Part shown: positions 53,988 through 63,957 of the stretch, piece by piece
Layout: every line of letters starts with the position of its first letter
Numbering within the stretch: position 1 is the first letter of the stretch
DNA from: Planctomyces sp. SH-PL62
Lineage (GTDB): Bacteria; Planctomycetota; Planctomycetia; Planctomycetales; Planctomycetaceae
DNA: 64,000 nucleotides
Direction of reading: 5' to 3'
NCBI GenBank assembly: GCA_945893045.1
Contig: CAMDEA010000001.1
Span: forward strand, 106,617 to 170,616
Position numbers and translations under genes: made by a program
The notes under the pieces: generated by a model
What the model was told of the DNA's origin: nothing
What the model saw: only the letters and a program-made list of their open reading frames with translations
Databases searched by the model: none

Positions 53988-54584
53988 TTATTCCGCAACC
54001 GTATCTGATTCGATACTCACTTCCGCTTCCTCGGTCGTCGCGGCTTCCGGCTTTGGCGGCGGTTTGTCTTGCCCGAGTTCCGGCTTGCCGATGAATTGCG
54101 CGATCGAGCGGCGCGTGATGTCCGTCACTGTCATTTGTTTCTGGTGCGAGTAAATCACCAGCGCGTCGTATAACGGATGCGTGATCGCGTGGCGGAATCC
54201 CACGAACTGAAAGAAGTCGTATTCGTCGGGATGCGAGTAGGGAATCGGGCCCGTGGGGGCGGCTTCGCCCTTCATGTGATACAGCGGATCGTCATCGTCA
54301 TCGATTGGGATCGTGGCCGCCGTGCCTGCGATTGCCATGGATTTCGTCTTGGGAGCAGCCACTTCCGGAGCTTCCTTCGCGGGAGTCGGCGGCGGATCGG
54401 GTGTGTCTTCTTTGGAAGGCAACAGTCCCTTCCAGCGGTCGGCGGGAATCCACTTCCCGTCCGTTCCAGAACGGACCAGCGTGTCGGGCTGAATCTGCCC
54501 CATCTGGACCTTCTCTTTCAGCTCGGCCGGTGTGAGCGGACCGATCTCCGCTCCCATCACTTGGAAGTACCACGGTTTCGCCAT
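53988..54584 (-). CDS. GYF_2-domain protein
   Basis: 198 residues. The first about 55 residues match the GYF_2 domain common in planctomycetes (WYFQVMGAEIGPLTPAEL, then GQIQPDTLVRSGTDGKW). It typically binds proline-rich or hydrophobic partners. A Pro/Ala/acidic linker and an Asp run (DDDDD) lead to a C-terminal helical region. No membrane segment is present here, unlike some relatives. It lies 92 bp downstream of the DUF1559 fusion gene on the same strand. Confidence 0.87.
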   Translation of the reverse strand: MAKPWYFQVMGAEIGPLTPAELKEKVQMGQIQPDTLVRSGTDGKWIPADRWKGLLPSKEDTPDPPPTPAKEAPEVAAPKTKSMAIAGTAATIPIDDDDDPLYHMKGEAAPTGPIPYSHPDEYDFFQFVGFRHAITHPLYDALVIYSHQKQMTVTDITRRSIAQFIGKPELGQDKPPPKPEAATTEEAEVSIESDTVAE

Positions 54585-54676
54585 AACCGCCTCCTGAAAT
54601 GCGACCAGACTTCCGAGGTTTCCAAAACCCCGGAAGTCTTGATCGCGAGAACGAGGAAAGGGATCTGAGTGACGCC

Positions 54677-57103
54677 TCAGAAATTGTTGACGGCTTCTCC
54701 GCCGCCGCGCGTGAACAATGCTTTGAGCGTTTCGAGATTGATGTTTTCGCTGATGAAACGGACAGAACCGTCGGCGAACAGAGCTTGGAAACCGCCGGTT
54801 CGCGCCCCCCTCAACCCCTTCAAGGGATTCTTGAAGTCGATCTCCAATTCATCCGGCTTGGTCCAAATCACCGCCGCATCTCGATGAGCCTCGACGGCGA
54901 GAATCGTGTTGCTCGTTCCGTCCGTGAACTCGCGGATGCCACGACCATCTTTGCCTTCAAACGCGGTCCCTTCGCCGGTCGGCACCAGGAACACCGTCTT
55001 CCCTTCCTTGGACAAGTCTTCGTGATTCGGTGACACAAAGACGGGCGGGACTTGTTTGATGAACTGTTTGTTGTGCTCACTGTCCCACGGTTCGTCGAGA
55101 TGGAACTGCTTGTAGAGCGCCGCTTGGTCAACATACGGCAGAACGTGGACGCGCCAACTCAGCAGCTTCTTCTTGCCGGTCTTGTCCACGTTGGCAGCGG
55201 CTGGGAACGCTTTGGTGACATCGTGGAAATTGTGCATCGCGAGGCCAATCTGCTTGAGATTGTTCTTGGCCTGAGACCGTCGCGCCGCTTCGCGAGCTTG
55301 CTGCACGGCGGGCAGCAGCAGTGCCACGCCGATGGCGACGGCGGCGGGGCCGATCTCGAGGCCGCTGGGGATTACGCCGTGGCTCTCAGTCTTCCAGCCG
55401 TTCGACGTGCGGCCCAGAGTGGTGACGGTCGGCAGCAGATGTTGCTCGATATCACCCAGCGGAGGCAGCGGCGGCAGGTTGAAGTTGATCCCTTGCTGAG
55501 CCAATTGTTGAAACATCAACGGACCGAATGAATTGACGACGGTGTAAACCGTTTGCAGTCCCGGCTTCGGGTCCGAGTAGCTGACCGTCAGCGGTTTAGA
55601 GTTCCGTATGAATGCCGCCTTGACGTGTTCGTTTTCGGCCATCGAGCCTTTGGACGTCCCCGCCAGATGCGTGCTGACCAACTGCGGCGACAGGCCGATG
55701 ATGAGCTGATCCTTGGTCAACACCCACGTCGGCTGCACGGGAATCGCCGGTGTGCTGAAGACGATGCGATAGCCATTTTCGTTGCGTGCCGAGAACTCCT
55801 GAATCGAGAACGGAGCCTGTGGACCGCCGTTGGCCAACGCGCCTTTCGCCGCCATCACAACGACGTTGAGCGCCTTCGCGAGACCCTCATGCTTGCGAAC
55901 GCTGGCGGTGATGACAAAGCCGGGCACGAAGGAAACTCCCGGCTCCGTGGCCGACGTGTAGAACGACCAGGTATCGCCCAGCCCTTCCAGCACGTCCCCC
56001 TTCACCGAGAAGCCCAGTTGCGGTTCGAGCGCCGCGAGCGTCTGTTCGATCTGCGCGTGGGCATTGGGTTCGATCTGCTGGAGGCCCTTCATCGCTTTGT
56101 CGTAGAGGTACGCCAGGTCGAAGCGAGTCACCGTTGCATTGAGCGCGCTGGCGGGGATGCTCTTGAAGTCCGTCGAACTGATCGGCTTGTCGGGAATGAG
56201 ATCGAACAAACCGGTGGGCGTTCCTTCGGTGGTGATCACCGAGACGCTGTGCATCCCGACTTTGTCCAACCCCGATACGGCGACGAACGACTTCAGCTTG
56301 GTGATGCCGAGCACCTCCATGACGCGCGTCGCCATCGGATCGGTGATGATCGGCTGCAAGGTGCTGAGCAGTCGCTGAGCGTCAAACGCGATCAACATCG
56401 ACGGCCGCTCGACCGCGAGTTCCTGCGCGGTCTTCGCGATCCACGCCGGAGCTTTGCCCGGCTTCTGCAACTTGGCGAGCACTTCCTTGGGAGTCTCCTT
56501 GCCGAGCAGCACCATGATCTGCGACGCGCGGTAGCCGACCCGAAACTCCGGTTCAGACGGAACGCGCTTTTTCCGGTGCCAGAAGGTTGCATCGCCGATT
56601 TTCTCCTCGTTCGCCTCATGCGGCGGAATCAACGCCAAGAGTTTCTTGAGCGCCGCGATCGACTCCGGGCCGTCCTTCTCGGCATCGACGACGATCGCCA
56701 TTTCGATTTCCGGGTTGTCTTGCGGCTTGAAGCTCTTCAAGTAAATCATCGCCGGATGCGACACGACGATCTTCAACAGCTTCGGTCCCGCCTCGGCCGC
56801 CACCTTGGCCTCTTCATTCCCCTGAGCCTCCGCGGCGTTGTTGATCTGTTTGGTGATTTCCGCCATCAGTTGGTTACCGAAGTCCCTGACGGACTGCTCG
56901 GCGAACAGCTTCTCGGTGCGGTTGGTGCTCTTCGGGTCCGATTCGGACCAGCCGTTGGAGGCGAAGAAGAAGATCCCCTCATCGGGTGCCAAGTACGATA
57001 GTTTGAGTTTTTCGGATGACTGAGCCTGCGCCGGCTCAACGTTCGTCACCGCGAACAGCGACGCTAGTGCCAGCACACATCCTCGGAACCATAAGCGAAA
57101 CAT
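54677..57103 (-). CDS. Exported protein with C-terminal DUF1559 region
   Basis: 808 residues from the ATG at 57103 (GGAGG at 7 nt). A signal peptide (ending VEPAQAQ) is followed by about 550 residues of a repeat-free region with a DUF3352-like feel (phrases [20 protein letters not shown] and [17 protein letters not shown]). From about residue 590 a pilin-type hydrophobic segment and DUF1559 signature appear ([33 protein letters not shown]), ending in [15 protein letters not shown]. The pilin segment is internal rather than N-terminal, so the normal prepilin processing cannot apply. Close planctomycete fusions exist in my memory, but no function is known. Confidence 0.85.
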   Translation of the reverse strand: MFRLWFRGCVLALASLFAVTNVEPAQAQSSEKLKLSYLAPDEGIFFFASNGWSESDPKSTNRTEKLFAEQSVRDFGNQLMAEITKQINNAAEAQGNEEAKVAAEAGPKLLKIVVSHPAMIYLKSFKPQDNPEIEMAIVVDAEKDGPESIAALKKLLALIPPHEANEEKIGDATFWHRKKRVPSEPEFRVGYRASQIMVLLGKETPKEVLAKLQKPGKAPAWIAKTAQELAVERPSMLIAFDAQRLLSTLQPIITDPMATRVMEVLGITKLKSFVAVSGLDKVGMHSVSVITTEGTPTGLFDLIPDKPISSTDFKSIPASALNATVTRFDLAYLYDKAMKGLQQIEPNAHAQIEQTLAALEPQLGFSVKGDVLEGLGDTWSFYTSATEPGVSFVPGFVITASVRKHEGLAKALNVVVMAAKGALANGGPQAPFSIQEFSARNENGYRIVFSTPAIPVQPTWVLTKDQLIIGLSPQLVSTHLAGTSKGSMAENEHVKAAFIRNSKPLTVSYSDPKPGLQTVYTVVNSFGPLMFQQLAQQGINFNLPPLPPLGDIEQHLLPTVTTLGRTSNGWKTESHGVIPSGLEIGPAAVAIGVALLLPAVQQAREAARRSQAKNNLKQIGLAMHNFHDVTKAFPAAANVDKTGKKKLLSWRVHVLPYVDQAALYKQFHLDEPWDSEHNKQFIKQVPPVFVSPNHEDLSKEGKTVFLVPTGEGTAFEGKDGRGIREFTDGTSNTILAVEAHRDAAVIWTKPDELEIDFKNPLKGLRGARTGGFQALFADGSVRFISENINLETLKALFTRGGGEAVNNF

Positions 57104-57267
57104 GAGATGCCTCCAGAGTGAGAAAGACGGGAGAGGTTCGGGACATTGCAACAACTCCGCCGAACCGGTCAAGCGACACGAACTGCATGGAGTGAAGGCC
57201 GAGATTCGTCTTCCGCGGCCGTTTCTTGCGGGTCGGTTGGCCGGGACTACAATCCGCCCCCCGTGAC

Positions 57268-57326
57268 GTGGCGGCAGGCGGCTCTCCTGCCCTTTATTCG
57301 ACGACAGGCGAACCGCCTGTTGCTAC
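57268..57326. repeat. Palindromic element, GGCAGGCGG family
   Basis: Two arms of about 25 bp, each a mini-hairpin (GGCAGG..CCTGCC and ACAGGCG..CGCCTGT) with compensated differences, just upstream of acnA. On the minus strand it also precedes the divergent DUF1559 fusion gene. Confidence 0.75.
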
Positions 57327-57342
57327 CTAAGGATTCAGATCA

Positions 57343-60006
57343 ATGCCTGCGATGAACCCGTTTGATGCGGAAGCGAACCTCAAAACGAAAAGCGGTGATT
57401 GGAAGATTTATCAGCTTCGGAAACTGGCCGGCCTCGGCGACATCGACACGCTGCCGTTTTCGATTCGAGTGTTGCTGGAAGCACTGTTGCGGAACGTCGA
57501 TGAGTTCGTCGTGACGTCGGACGACGTGAAGACGCTCGCGAACTGGAACGCGGCCAAGCCGAAAGAAGTCGAAGTCCCGTTCATGCCCGGCCGAGTCGTC
57601 CTGCAAGACTTCACCGGCGTGCCGGCGGTCGTCGATCTCGCCGCGCTGCGTGCCGCAATGGTTCGCATGGGGGGCGATCCGAAGAAGATCAATCCGCTCG
57701 TGCCGTGCGATCTGGTGATTGACCACTCGGTGCAGGTGGACTCGTTTGGAACAGCCGGCGCGTTGCAGGAAAACATCGACTTGGAGTTTCAACGCAACGG
57801 CGAGCGATACCGCTTCCTCCGCTGGGGAGCTCAAGCTTTCAACAACTTCCGCGTCGTTCCCCCCGCAACCGGCATCGTGCATCAGGTCAACTTGGAGTAC
57901 CTCGCGAAGGGCGTGTTGACGAAGAACGGTGTCGCGTTTCCCGATTCGCTGGTCGGCACCGATTCGCACACGACGATGATCAACGGCCTGGGCGTCGTTG
58001 GCTGGGGTGTCGGAGGCATTGAGGCCGAGGCGGTCATGCTCGGGCAGCCGATCTACATGCTCACGCCGGAAGTCGTCGGCTTCGAGTTGAAGGGATCACT
58101 GCGCGAAGGCGTCACCGCGACGGACTTGGTTTTGACGGTGACCCAGATGTTGCGCAAGCACGGAGTCGTCGGAAAGTTCGTCGAGTTCTTCGGTCCGGGC
58201 CTCGATCACATGTCGCTGGCCGATCGCGCGACGATCGCCAACATGGCTCCCGAATATGGCGCGACGATGGGCTTCTTCCCGGTCGATGACGAGACGCTCA
58301 ACTACTTGCGTCGCACCGGCCGCACGGAGAACGAAGTCGATCTCGTCGAGCGGTATTTCAAGGAACAAGGTTTGTTCCGCACCGCTGCGTCGCCGACACC
58401 GCGATTCAGCAGCACACTGGGCTTGGATCTTTCGACGGTCGAGCCGTCGATGGCTGGACCGAAGCGACCACAGGATCGCGTGCTGCTCAAAGACATGCAG
58501 AGCACTTGGCGAGATCAGCTCGGCAAAGGATTTGGCCGCACGTCGGCTGGCCCGACGGTCGCGGTCAACGACGGTCGCGGAGCCTCGATCACCGACGGAG
58601 CGGTCGTCATCGCGGCCATCACAAGCTGCACGAACACCAGCAATCCCAGTGTGATGATCGGTGCCGGCTTGCTCGCGCGGAACGCGATCTCGAAAGGATT
58701 AACGAGCAAGCCGTGGGTGAAGACGTCGCTCGCTCCTGGATCGCGAGTTGTCACCGACTATCTGGCGAAGTCCGGCCTCGACGTGTCGTTGAATGCGCTT
58801 GGCTTCAATACGGTCGGCTACGGCTGCACGACCTGTATCGGCAACAGCGGCTCGCTCCCCGATGCTGTCTCGAAAGCAGTCACCGACGGCGATCTCGTCG
58901 TCTCGGCTGTGCTCTCCGGCAATCGCAACTTTGAAGGCCGAGTCAATGCACAGGTGAAGGCCAACTATCTCGCCAGCCCGCCGCTGGTCGTCGCGTATGC
59001 GATCGCCGGAACGACCGACATCGACCTCACAACACAGCCGCTCGGCAAAGGGAAGGACGGCAGCGACGTTTATCTCAAAGACATCTGGCCGACGCAGGCC
59101 GAGGTGTCGAAGACGATCAATTCGTCAATGTCTCCAGAGACGTTTATCAACGAATACGGCAACGCGACAAAAGGCCCGATCGAATGGCGATCGATCCCGA
59201 CTTCGACCGGCGATCTTTATGAATGGGACTTGAAGAGCACCTACATCCAAGAGCCGCCGTTCTTCGTCGATATGCCGGTGACTCCCGCGCCGATCAAATC
59301 GATCACCGGAGCACGCTGTCTCGTCAGCGTTGCCGATTCGGTCACGACCGACCACATCAGCCCGGCCGGTTCGATCAAGAAAGATTCCCCCGCCGGCAAG
59401 TTCCTGTTGGACAGCGGCGTCGGCGTCGGCGACTTCAACCAATACGGAGCACGCCGGGGCAACGACCGTGTGATGACTCGTGGCACGTTCGCCAACATCC
59501 GCTTGAAGAATCTGCTGGCTCCCGGCACCGAGGGAGGCGTCACGAAATACCTGCCGACCGGCGAAGTCATGCCGATCTACGATGCCTCGCTGAAGTACAA
59601 GCAGACCAACACGTCGCTCGTCGTCCTTACCGGAGCCGAATACGGCACTGGCAGCTCGCGCGACTGGGCGGCGAAGGGGACGTACCTGCTCGGCATCCGC
59701 GCCGTGATCGCGACGTCGTTTGAGCGCATTCACCGCTCGAATCTCGTCGGCATGGGCGTGCTGCCTCTGCAATTCCGTGAAGGGGAATCGCGCGAGTTCC
59801 TGGAACTCGACGGCACCGAAACCTTCGAGATCGCGCTGGATGACAATCTCAAACCGCGTCAGGCGGTCGAAGTCACGGCCAAGAAAACGGATGGCACCGT
59901 GGTCCACTTCGTGACGACTTGCCGCATCGACACCCCGGTCGAGGTCAAGTACTACCGCAACGGCGGCATCCTCCACACGGTGCTGCGTGATTTGGCGAAG
60001 GCGTGA
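57343..60006 (+). CDS. acnA: Aconitate hydratase A
   Basis: 887 residues, the expected length for AcnA/IRP1-type aconitase. The cluster-binding Cys are seen in [11 protein letters not shown] near residue 428 and [10 protein letters not shown] near residue 493; the substrate-binding motifs [18 protein letters not shown] and the swivel-domain SRDWAAKG ([11 protein letters not shown]) are present. It interconverts citrate and isocitrate in the TCA cycle through a 4Fe-4S cluster. The bifunctional RNA-binding role known for some AcnA proteins cannot be judged. The gene stands alone between a palindrome and the ABC cluster. Confidence 0.98.
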   Translation: MPAMNPFDAEANLKTKSGDWKIYQLRKLAGLGDIDTLPFSIRVLLEALLRNVDEFVVTSDDVKTLANWNAAKPKEVEVPFMPGRVVLQDFTGVPAVVDLAALRAAMVRMGGDPKKINPLVPCDLVIDHSVQVDSFGTAGALQENIDLEFQRNGERYRFLRWGAQAFNNFRVVPPATGIVHQVNLEYLAKGVLTKNGVAFPDSLVGTDSHTTMINGLGVVGWGVGGIEAEAVMLGQPIYMLTPEVVGFELKGSLREGVTATDLVLTVTQMLRKHGVVGKFVEFFGPGLDHMSLADRATIANMAPEYGATMGFFPVDDETLNYLRRTGRTENEVDLVERYFKEQGLFRTAASPTPRFSSTLGLDLSTVEPSMAGPKRPQDRVLLKDMQSTWRDQLGKGFGRTSAGPTVAVNDGRGASITDGAVVIAAITSCTNTSNPSVMIGAGLLARNAISKGLTSKPWVKTSLAPGSRVVTDYLAKSGLDVSLNALGFNTVGYGCTTCIGNSGSLPDAVSKAVTDGDLVVSAVLSGNRNFEGRVNAQVKANYLASPPLVVAYAIAGTTDIDLTTQPLGKGKDGSDVYLKDIWPTQAEVSKTINSSMSPETFINEYGNATKGPIEWRSIPTSTGDLYEWDLKSTYIQEPPFFVDMPVTPAPIKSITGARCLVSVADSVTTDHISPAGSIKKDSPAGKFLLDSGVGVGDFNQYGARRGNDRVMTRGTFANIRLKNLLAPGTEGGVTKYLPTGEVMPIYDASLKYKQTNTSLVVLTGAEYGTGSSRDWAAKGTYLLGIRAVIATSFERIHRSNLVGMGVLPLQFREGESREFLELDGTETFEIALDDNLKPRQAVEVTAKKTDGTVVHFVTTCRIDTPVEVKYYRNGGILHTVLRDLAKA

Positions 60007-60097
60007 GGCGTCGGCGAGTCATTTTGATCGCGCTCGTGCAGAATGATTTTGGATGGAATCGCAGCTTCCAAATCGAAACTCGCAACCAAAGAGAACT

Positions 60098-60195
60098 GCA
60101 ATTTGGAACGCTAATCGGCGCTAATCTGCGCTAATTCGGACAGGTTGGTCGTCAAGGATTAGCGCAGATTAGCGTCGATTAGCGGTCCCAACTGC
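60098..60195. repeat. Palindromic element, CTAATC type, copy 2
   Basis: Arms about 60098-60136 and 60157-60195 pair with several mismatches. It shares arms, the loop start GGACAG and the left flank CAACCAAAGAGAAC with the perfect copy at 38578-38669, so the copies are related beyond the arms. Confidence 0.88.
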
Positions 60196-60211
60196 GGTCT
60201 TCGGAAACGAC

Positions 60212-60988
60212 TCAAACGTCCGATTCGGCGGACGCCGAGAATTCGCTCCAGCGCAGGATGGCGACGGCGATCAGCAGCAGCGTCGGCGGGATCAGCATCA
60301 GAATCACGACGTGTTGCCAAGCGGGATCGTCACCGATCAAGGCGAGCACTCCGGACGGACGCACGGCGATGTCCGACAGGTCGCACCATTGCACCAGGAT
60401 CGCGCGCAGGCGGTATTGAATCGTCAGCTTGTTGATCACCGCCGGAACCCAGGCGATGACCAACTCGAAGATCAGCGTGTAAGCCACGGCCAGCACCATC
60501 GCGCGGCGCGGCAGCAGGATTCCCAGCAGCAAATAGATGGCTCCGTAGGCCGGGCACGACAAGCATAGCAGTCGCACCATCGTCCACCAGATTCGCCAGC
60601 TATCTCCGGTGTCGGCCAGTGGCACGGCGATCGACAGTCCCAACAGCGCAGGCGGGATCACCCACGTCACCGCGGCCAGATACTTGCCGAGCAACACGGC
60701 GGTGCCGCCGTTCGGACGCACGGCCAGATAGACCCAACTGCGGCGTTCCAACTCGGCCGAGATCGCGGGTGTTGTCCAGAGCAGCGTGCCCAGCATCGAC
60801 ACCAGCATCGGGACCAGTGCGAAGAACAGCCAGGTCCAGTTGGATGGCGGCGGACTGCGATAGGCCGTGAAACGGATCAGCGCGACAATGAAGACCGGGA
60901 ACGCCGCCAGCATCCCCCACCACGCCATGCGCGGCAGAGTGAGCGACCGCCTCCACTCGAACAGAAAGACCGCGCCCACATTGCCCAT
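60212..60988 (-). CDS. ABC transporter permease
   Basis: 258 residues from the ATG at 60988, which overlaps the TGA of the upstream ATPase gene (TGATG). A GTG at 60991 is possible. About six membrane segments (for example MLAAFPVFIVALIRF and YLLLGILLPRRAMVLAVAY) in an ABC-2 layout, with the cassette-contact motif SAELERRSWVYLAVRP. It pairs with the ATPase encoded by 60988-61914. It is the last gene of a four-gene minus-strand run of two ATPases and two permeases. Confidence 0.88.
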   Translation of the reverse strand: MGNVGAVFLFEWRRSLTLPRMAWWGMLAAFPVFIVALIRFTAYRSPPPSNWTWLFFALVPMLVSMLGTLLWTTPAISAELERRSWVYLAVRPNGGTAVLLGKYLAAVTWVIPPALLGLSIAVPLADTGDSWRIWWTMVRLLCLSCPAYGAIYLLLGILLPRRAMVLAVAYTLIFELVIAWVPAVINKLTIQYRLRAILVQWCDLSDIAVRPSGVLALIGDDPAWQHVVILMLIPPTLLLIAVAILRWSEFSASAESDV

Positions 60989-61914
60989 CACAGCTCACCC
61001 CGGTGCATCTTCATCAGAGAATTGAACAGAGCCTGCAGCGATTCGTCCGCTGAGTGCATCTCCGAAACTTGCAGGCCCGACGTCTTGAGCCAGCCGGGAA
61101 GTTGTTCAAACAATCGCCCCGGCTGCTGAGTCGCGACTGTCAGCAAGCTATCCTCAATCCGCACCGAATCCGCCGCATGTTCGCGCAGCAGCAGCGACGC
61201 CAAGGCATGCGGATCGTTGCAGCGCAGGGCGACTTCATTCGGCATCCCGACCATCATCGCGTGAACGTCCTGCGCTGTGCCGGACGCCAGCAACCGGCCA
61301 CCGCAAATCAACAGGAACGATTGAGTCAGCGATTCGACTTCGTGCAGCAGATGGCTGGCGAACAACAGGCTCTTGCCATGTTTGATCCATTTCCGAAGTA
61401 CCTCGGTCAACTCGTGCCGACCGACGGGATCGAGACCATTGAACGGCTCATCCAGAATCAAAAAGTCCGGGCGATGCGCCAGTGCCTGAGCCAACTTGGT
61501 CCGCTGCCGCATGCCGCGCGAATAGCTGGAGATCGGCCGGTGCATCGCCTGAGCCATGCCCACCATTTCGAGAGCCTCGGCCGCCGCGGCTTGCGCCTCG
61601 CCAGCGGTCATGCCTTGAAGCTGCTGCAAGTACCTCACCCAGTCGTATCCCGAAACGCTGGCATACAACCCTTCGCTGCCGGGGCAATAACCCAGCCGGC
61701 GAAACAGCTCGGCATTGTTGCGCGGTGACTGGCCCATCACGCGGACTGTGCCCAACGTCGGCCGAAGTTGTCCGGTGATCAGGTTGAGCAACGTCGATTT
61801 GCCCGAACCGTTCGGTCCCAACAGTCCGTACGCACCCGGCCCCAGCTTCAACGTGAAGTCGTTCACGCCGATTACCTTGCCGTAGAGCTTCGTGACGTTT
61901 TGCAGTTCAATCAT
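60988..61914 (-). CDS. ABC transporter ATP-binding protein
   Basis: 308 residues from the ATG at 61914 (MIELQNVTKLYG); a GTG at 61923 would add three. Walker A GPNGSGKSTLLN, signature SYSRGMRQRTKLAQAL, Walker B FLILDEPFNGLDPVG and switch His in FASHLLHEVE are all present. The C-terminal extension of about 80 residues is typical of ABC-2 exporters. The stop overlaps the start of the downstream permease gene, and the upstream permease gene ends 21 bp before, so all are co-expressed. Confidence 0.95.
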   Translation of the reverse strand: MIELQNVTKLYGKVIGVNDFTLKLGPGAYGLLGPNGSGKSTLLNLITGQLRPTLGTVRVMGQSPRNNAELFRRLGYCPGSEGLYASVSGYDWVRYLQQLQGMTAGEAQAAAAEALEMVGMAQAMHRPISSYSRGMRQRTKLAQALAHRPDFLILDEPFNGLDPVGRHELTEVLRKWIKHGKSLLFASHLLHEVESLTQSFLLICGGRLLASGTAQDVHAMMVGMPNEVALRCNDPHALASLLLREHAADSVRIEDSLLTVATQQPGRLFEQLPGWLKTSGLQVSEMHSADESLQALFNSLMKMHRGEL

Positions 61915-61935
61915 GGACAACACCGCCAGAAAAAA

Positions 61936-62991
61936 TCAGACACGCATCGGGGCTGAAATGCGGTGAATCAGAATCCCCAGAGCAATCACCGTGATGCCGA
62001 TCAGAATCAACATCGAGACTTGGATGTCGCGAAACTCAGAAAAACCAAACACCCACGACTGCACTCGGCCCAGCGTGTGATACAGCGACAGGTGCGTCCA
62101 CGAGGATTCTTCCACGACGAATTGCTGGCCGGTTCGCAGCGCTTCTTGTTGACCATTGTAGATCTCGGCAGAGGTGACGGCTCCGTAGGTGAACCAGCCC
62201 AGAATCCACAGGGCAAACCAGGCGAAGCCGGCGTAACGGCTTTCTTGAGTCAGCGACGAAAAGCAGAGTGCCAGGACCGACGTCGGCAGCATCAGCACGA
62301 CGGAGGCGGCGATGATGCGGAACGGCAGATCCCACGTCACGGCGACAACGCTCAGATTCGGCGACAGCAGAACTCCGAGCACATACAACCCCAGAGCCGG
62401 GATCGTCGAGATCAGCGAGAGATACACCCACACGCTGGCCAGCTTGCCGAGCAGATACTCGGCACGAGTCAGCGGCCGGGAAAAGTACAAAAGGAACGCG
62501 CGCGACCGAATGTCCTGCGAGATCAGCGGCGGAGCAATCAAGCCGACCACCATCACCATCAGCACCGCTTGCGGATTCCGGAAGAACGATTGCAGCAGCC
62601 ATGCCCAGACCGTGTGCCGGCCGCTCTCCATGTTGCCGCTGCGCACCGCTTCTCGAATTTCGTTGAACTCCGGAGTCGGCGGCATGCCTTGCAGGATTGG
62701 CCTCAACGTCTGTCGCCATTCCGGTGAGAACGTCGCCTGCTCCCAGAGGAAGAACCCGATTCCGAACCACGCGGCGGGCAACCACGCGAAAAACAACATG
62801 CGTCGCAGCCAGCGACTCTGCCAGGCGCGGCGGATGCCCACGACCGCGATTACCGTCCAGCGCAACCAACCGGAGGACAAGTCTCCCGACCATCCGCGAT
62901 AGCCCATCCGGTGTACCGAGCGATCAACGGACGCTCCGTCGGATTCGGACTGAGCGGGGGGAGACAAGCTGTCGATCGAAGACTGAGTCAA
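61936..62991 (-). CDS. ABC transporter permease (TTG start)
   Basis: 351 residues if it starts at the TTG at 62991, which overlaps the TGA of the upstream ATPase gene (TTGA) and has GAGGGGG at a good distance; an ATG at 62907 would shorten it by 28 residues. After a charged N-terminus come about six membrane segments, including one near LRRMLFFAWLPAAWFGIGFFLW and others with LGLYVLGVLL and LMLPTSVLALCF. It has a cassette-contact motif QDIRSRAFLLYFSRPLTRAE, as in ABC-2 exporters. It pairs with the ATPase encoded at 62988-63929. Confidence 0.88.
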   Translation of the reverse strand: MTQSSIDSLSPPAQSESDGASVDRSVHRMGYRGWSGDLSSGWLRWTVIAVVGIRRAWQSRWLRRMLFFAWLPAAWFGIGFFLWEQATFSPEWRQTLRPILQGMPPTPEFNEIREAVRSGNMESGRHTVWAWLLQSFFRNPQAVLMVMVVGLIAPPLISQDIRSRAFLLYFSRPLTRAEYLLGKLASVWVYLSLISTIPALGLYVLGVLLSPNLSVVAVTWDLPFRIIAASVVLMLPTSVLALCFSSLTQESRYAGFAWFALWILGWFTYGAVTSAEIYNGQQEALRTGQQFVVEESSWTHLSLYHTLGRVQSWVFGFSEFRDIQVSMLILIGITVIALGILIHRISAPMRV

Positions 62992-63929
62992 TTGGCGTCC
63001 CCCTCGCGAACTGCCTTCAAAAAGATCTCTTCGAGCGAGTTCCGAGACGGCGTGATCGAACGCACGCCGACTCCGCACTGCGCGGCGGATTGCCAAACCT
63101 GTCCGGCCAGTTCGTCCGGTGGGCCATGCAGCACGAGTGTGTCGTCCTGCCGCGTGTCGATCGCCACGCCTCGTCCGCGAATCAAATCCACGAAGCGATC
63201 GGATGGTCCCAGCAAGCGGACTTCCAGCGACGGTTCCGCCGGACGGCTCAATTCGGTCAGCCGCTCCGAGACCTGCACTCGGCCGCGAGCCAGGATCACC
63301 ACCGCATCGCTGATCGACTGCACGTCCGGAAGAATGTGAGTGCAGATCAGCACCGCTTTCCCATGATCGCGAGCCAGCACTCGAATGCGATTGAGCATGA
63401 CGACGCGCTCCTCCGGATCAAGACCGGAGGTCGGTTCATCGAGGATCAGCACCGGCGGATCGTGAACGATTGCCTGAGCAAATCGCAGCTTCTGTCGCAT
63501 GCCGGTCGAATAGGTTTCGACCGTGCGATAGCGTTCCTGAGCCAGTCCGCAGAAGTCGAGAATCTCATGCGCCCGCCGCAACGCTTCGATGGCGGGGATT
63601 CGAGAAAGCTGAGCCACGAACTGCACGCACTCGATACCGGTCATGCCGTGCAGAAAGCAGTCGTCCTCGGGCATGTAACCGACATTCGCACGAATCTCGC
63701 GGTACTGCGAGCCTAGCTCAAAATTCAACAGCCGCCCGCGTCCGCTACTGGTCTTTACGAGTCCAAGCAGTACCTTAATCAACGTCGTCTTGCCCGCCCC
63801 GTTCGGGCCAAGCAACCCCGTGACTCCGGACTCGACCTTCAGCGACACACCATCTAACGCCCGAAACCGGCCGTAATCTTTGGTGATCTCAAAGATGTCA
63901 ATCAGAGCGGTGTCGATCAAAGCAGTCAT
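62988..63929 (-). CDS. ABC transporter ATP-binding protein
   Basis: 313 residues. Walker A GPNGAGKTTLIKVL, signature TYSTGMRQKLRFAQAI, Walker B VLILDEPTSGLDPEE and His switch ICTHILPDVQ are complete, with a C-terminal extension. It is the first of the four genes on the minus strand, and the next gene overlaps its stop. No regulator is visible. The cluster has two ATPases and two permeases, so it may form two exporters or one with unlike subunits. Confidence 0.95.
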   Translation of the reverse strand: MTALIDTALIDIFEITKDYGRFRALDGVSLKVESGVTGLLGPNGAGKTTLIKVLLGLVKTSSGRGRLLNFELGSQYREIRANVGYMPEDDCFLHGMTGIECVQFVAQLSRIPAIEALRRAHEILDFCGLAQERYRTVETYSTGMRQKLRFAQAIVHDPPVLILDEPTSGLDPEERVVMLNRIRVLARDHGKAVLICTHILPDVQSISDAVVILARGRVQVSERLTELSRPAEPSLEVRLLGPSDRFVDLIRGRGVAIDTRQDDTLVLHGPPDELAGQVWQSAAQCGVGVRSITPSRNSLEEIFLKAVREGDAN

Positions 63930-63957
63930 GCGTGAAGCGATCCAGGAGAACGTGGAA

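Noticed and set aside
35698..54000. CRISPR array
   Set aside because: The repeats are isolated inverted pairs with no regular direct-repeat/spacer spacing, and no cas genes are present.
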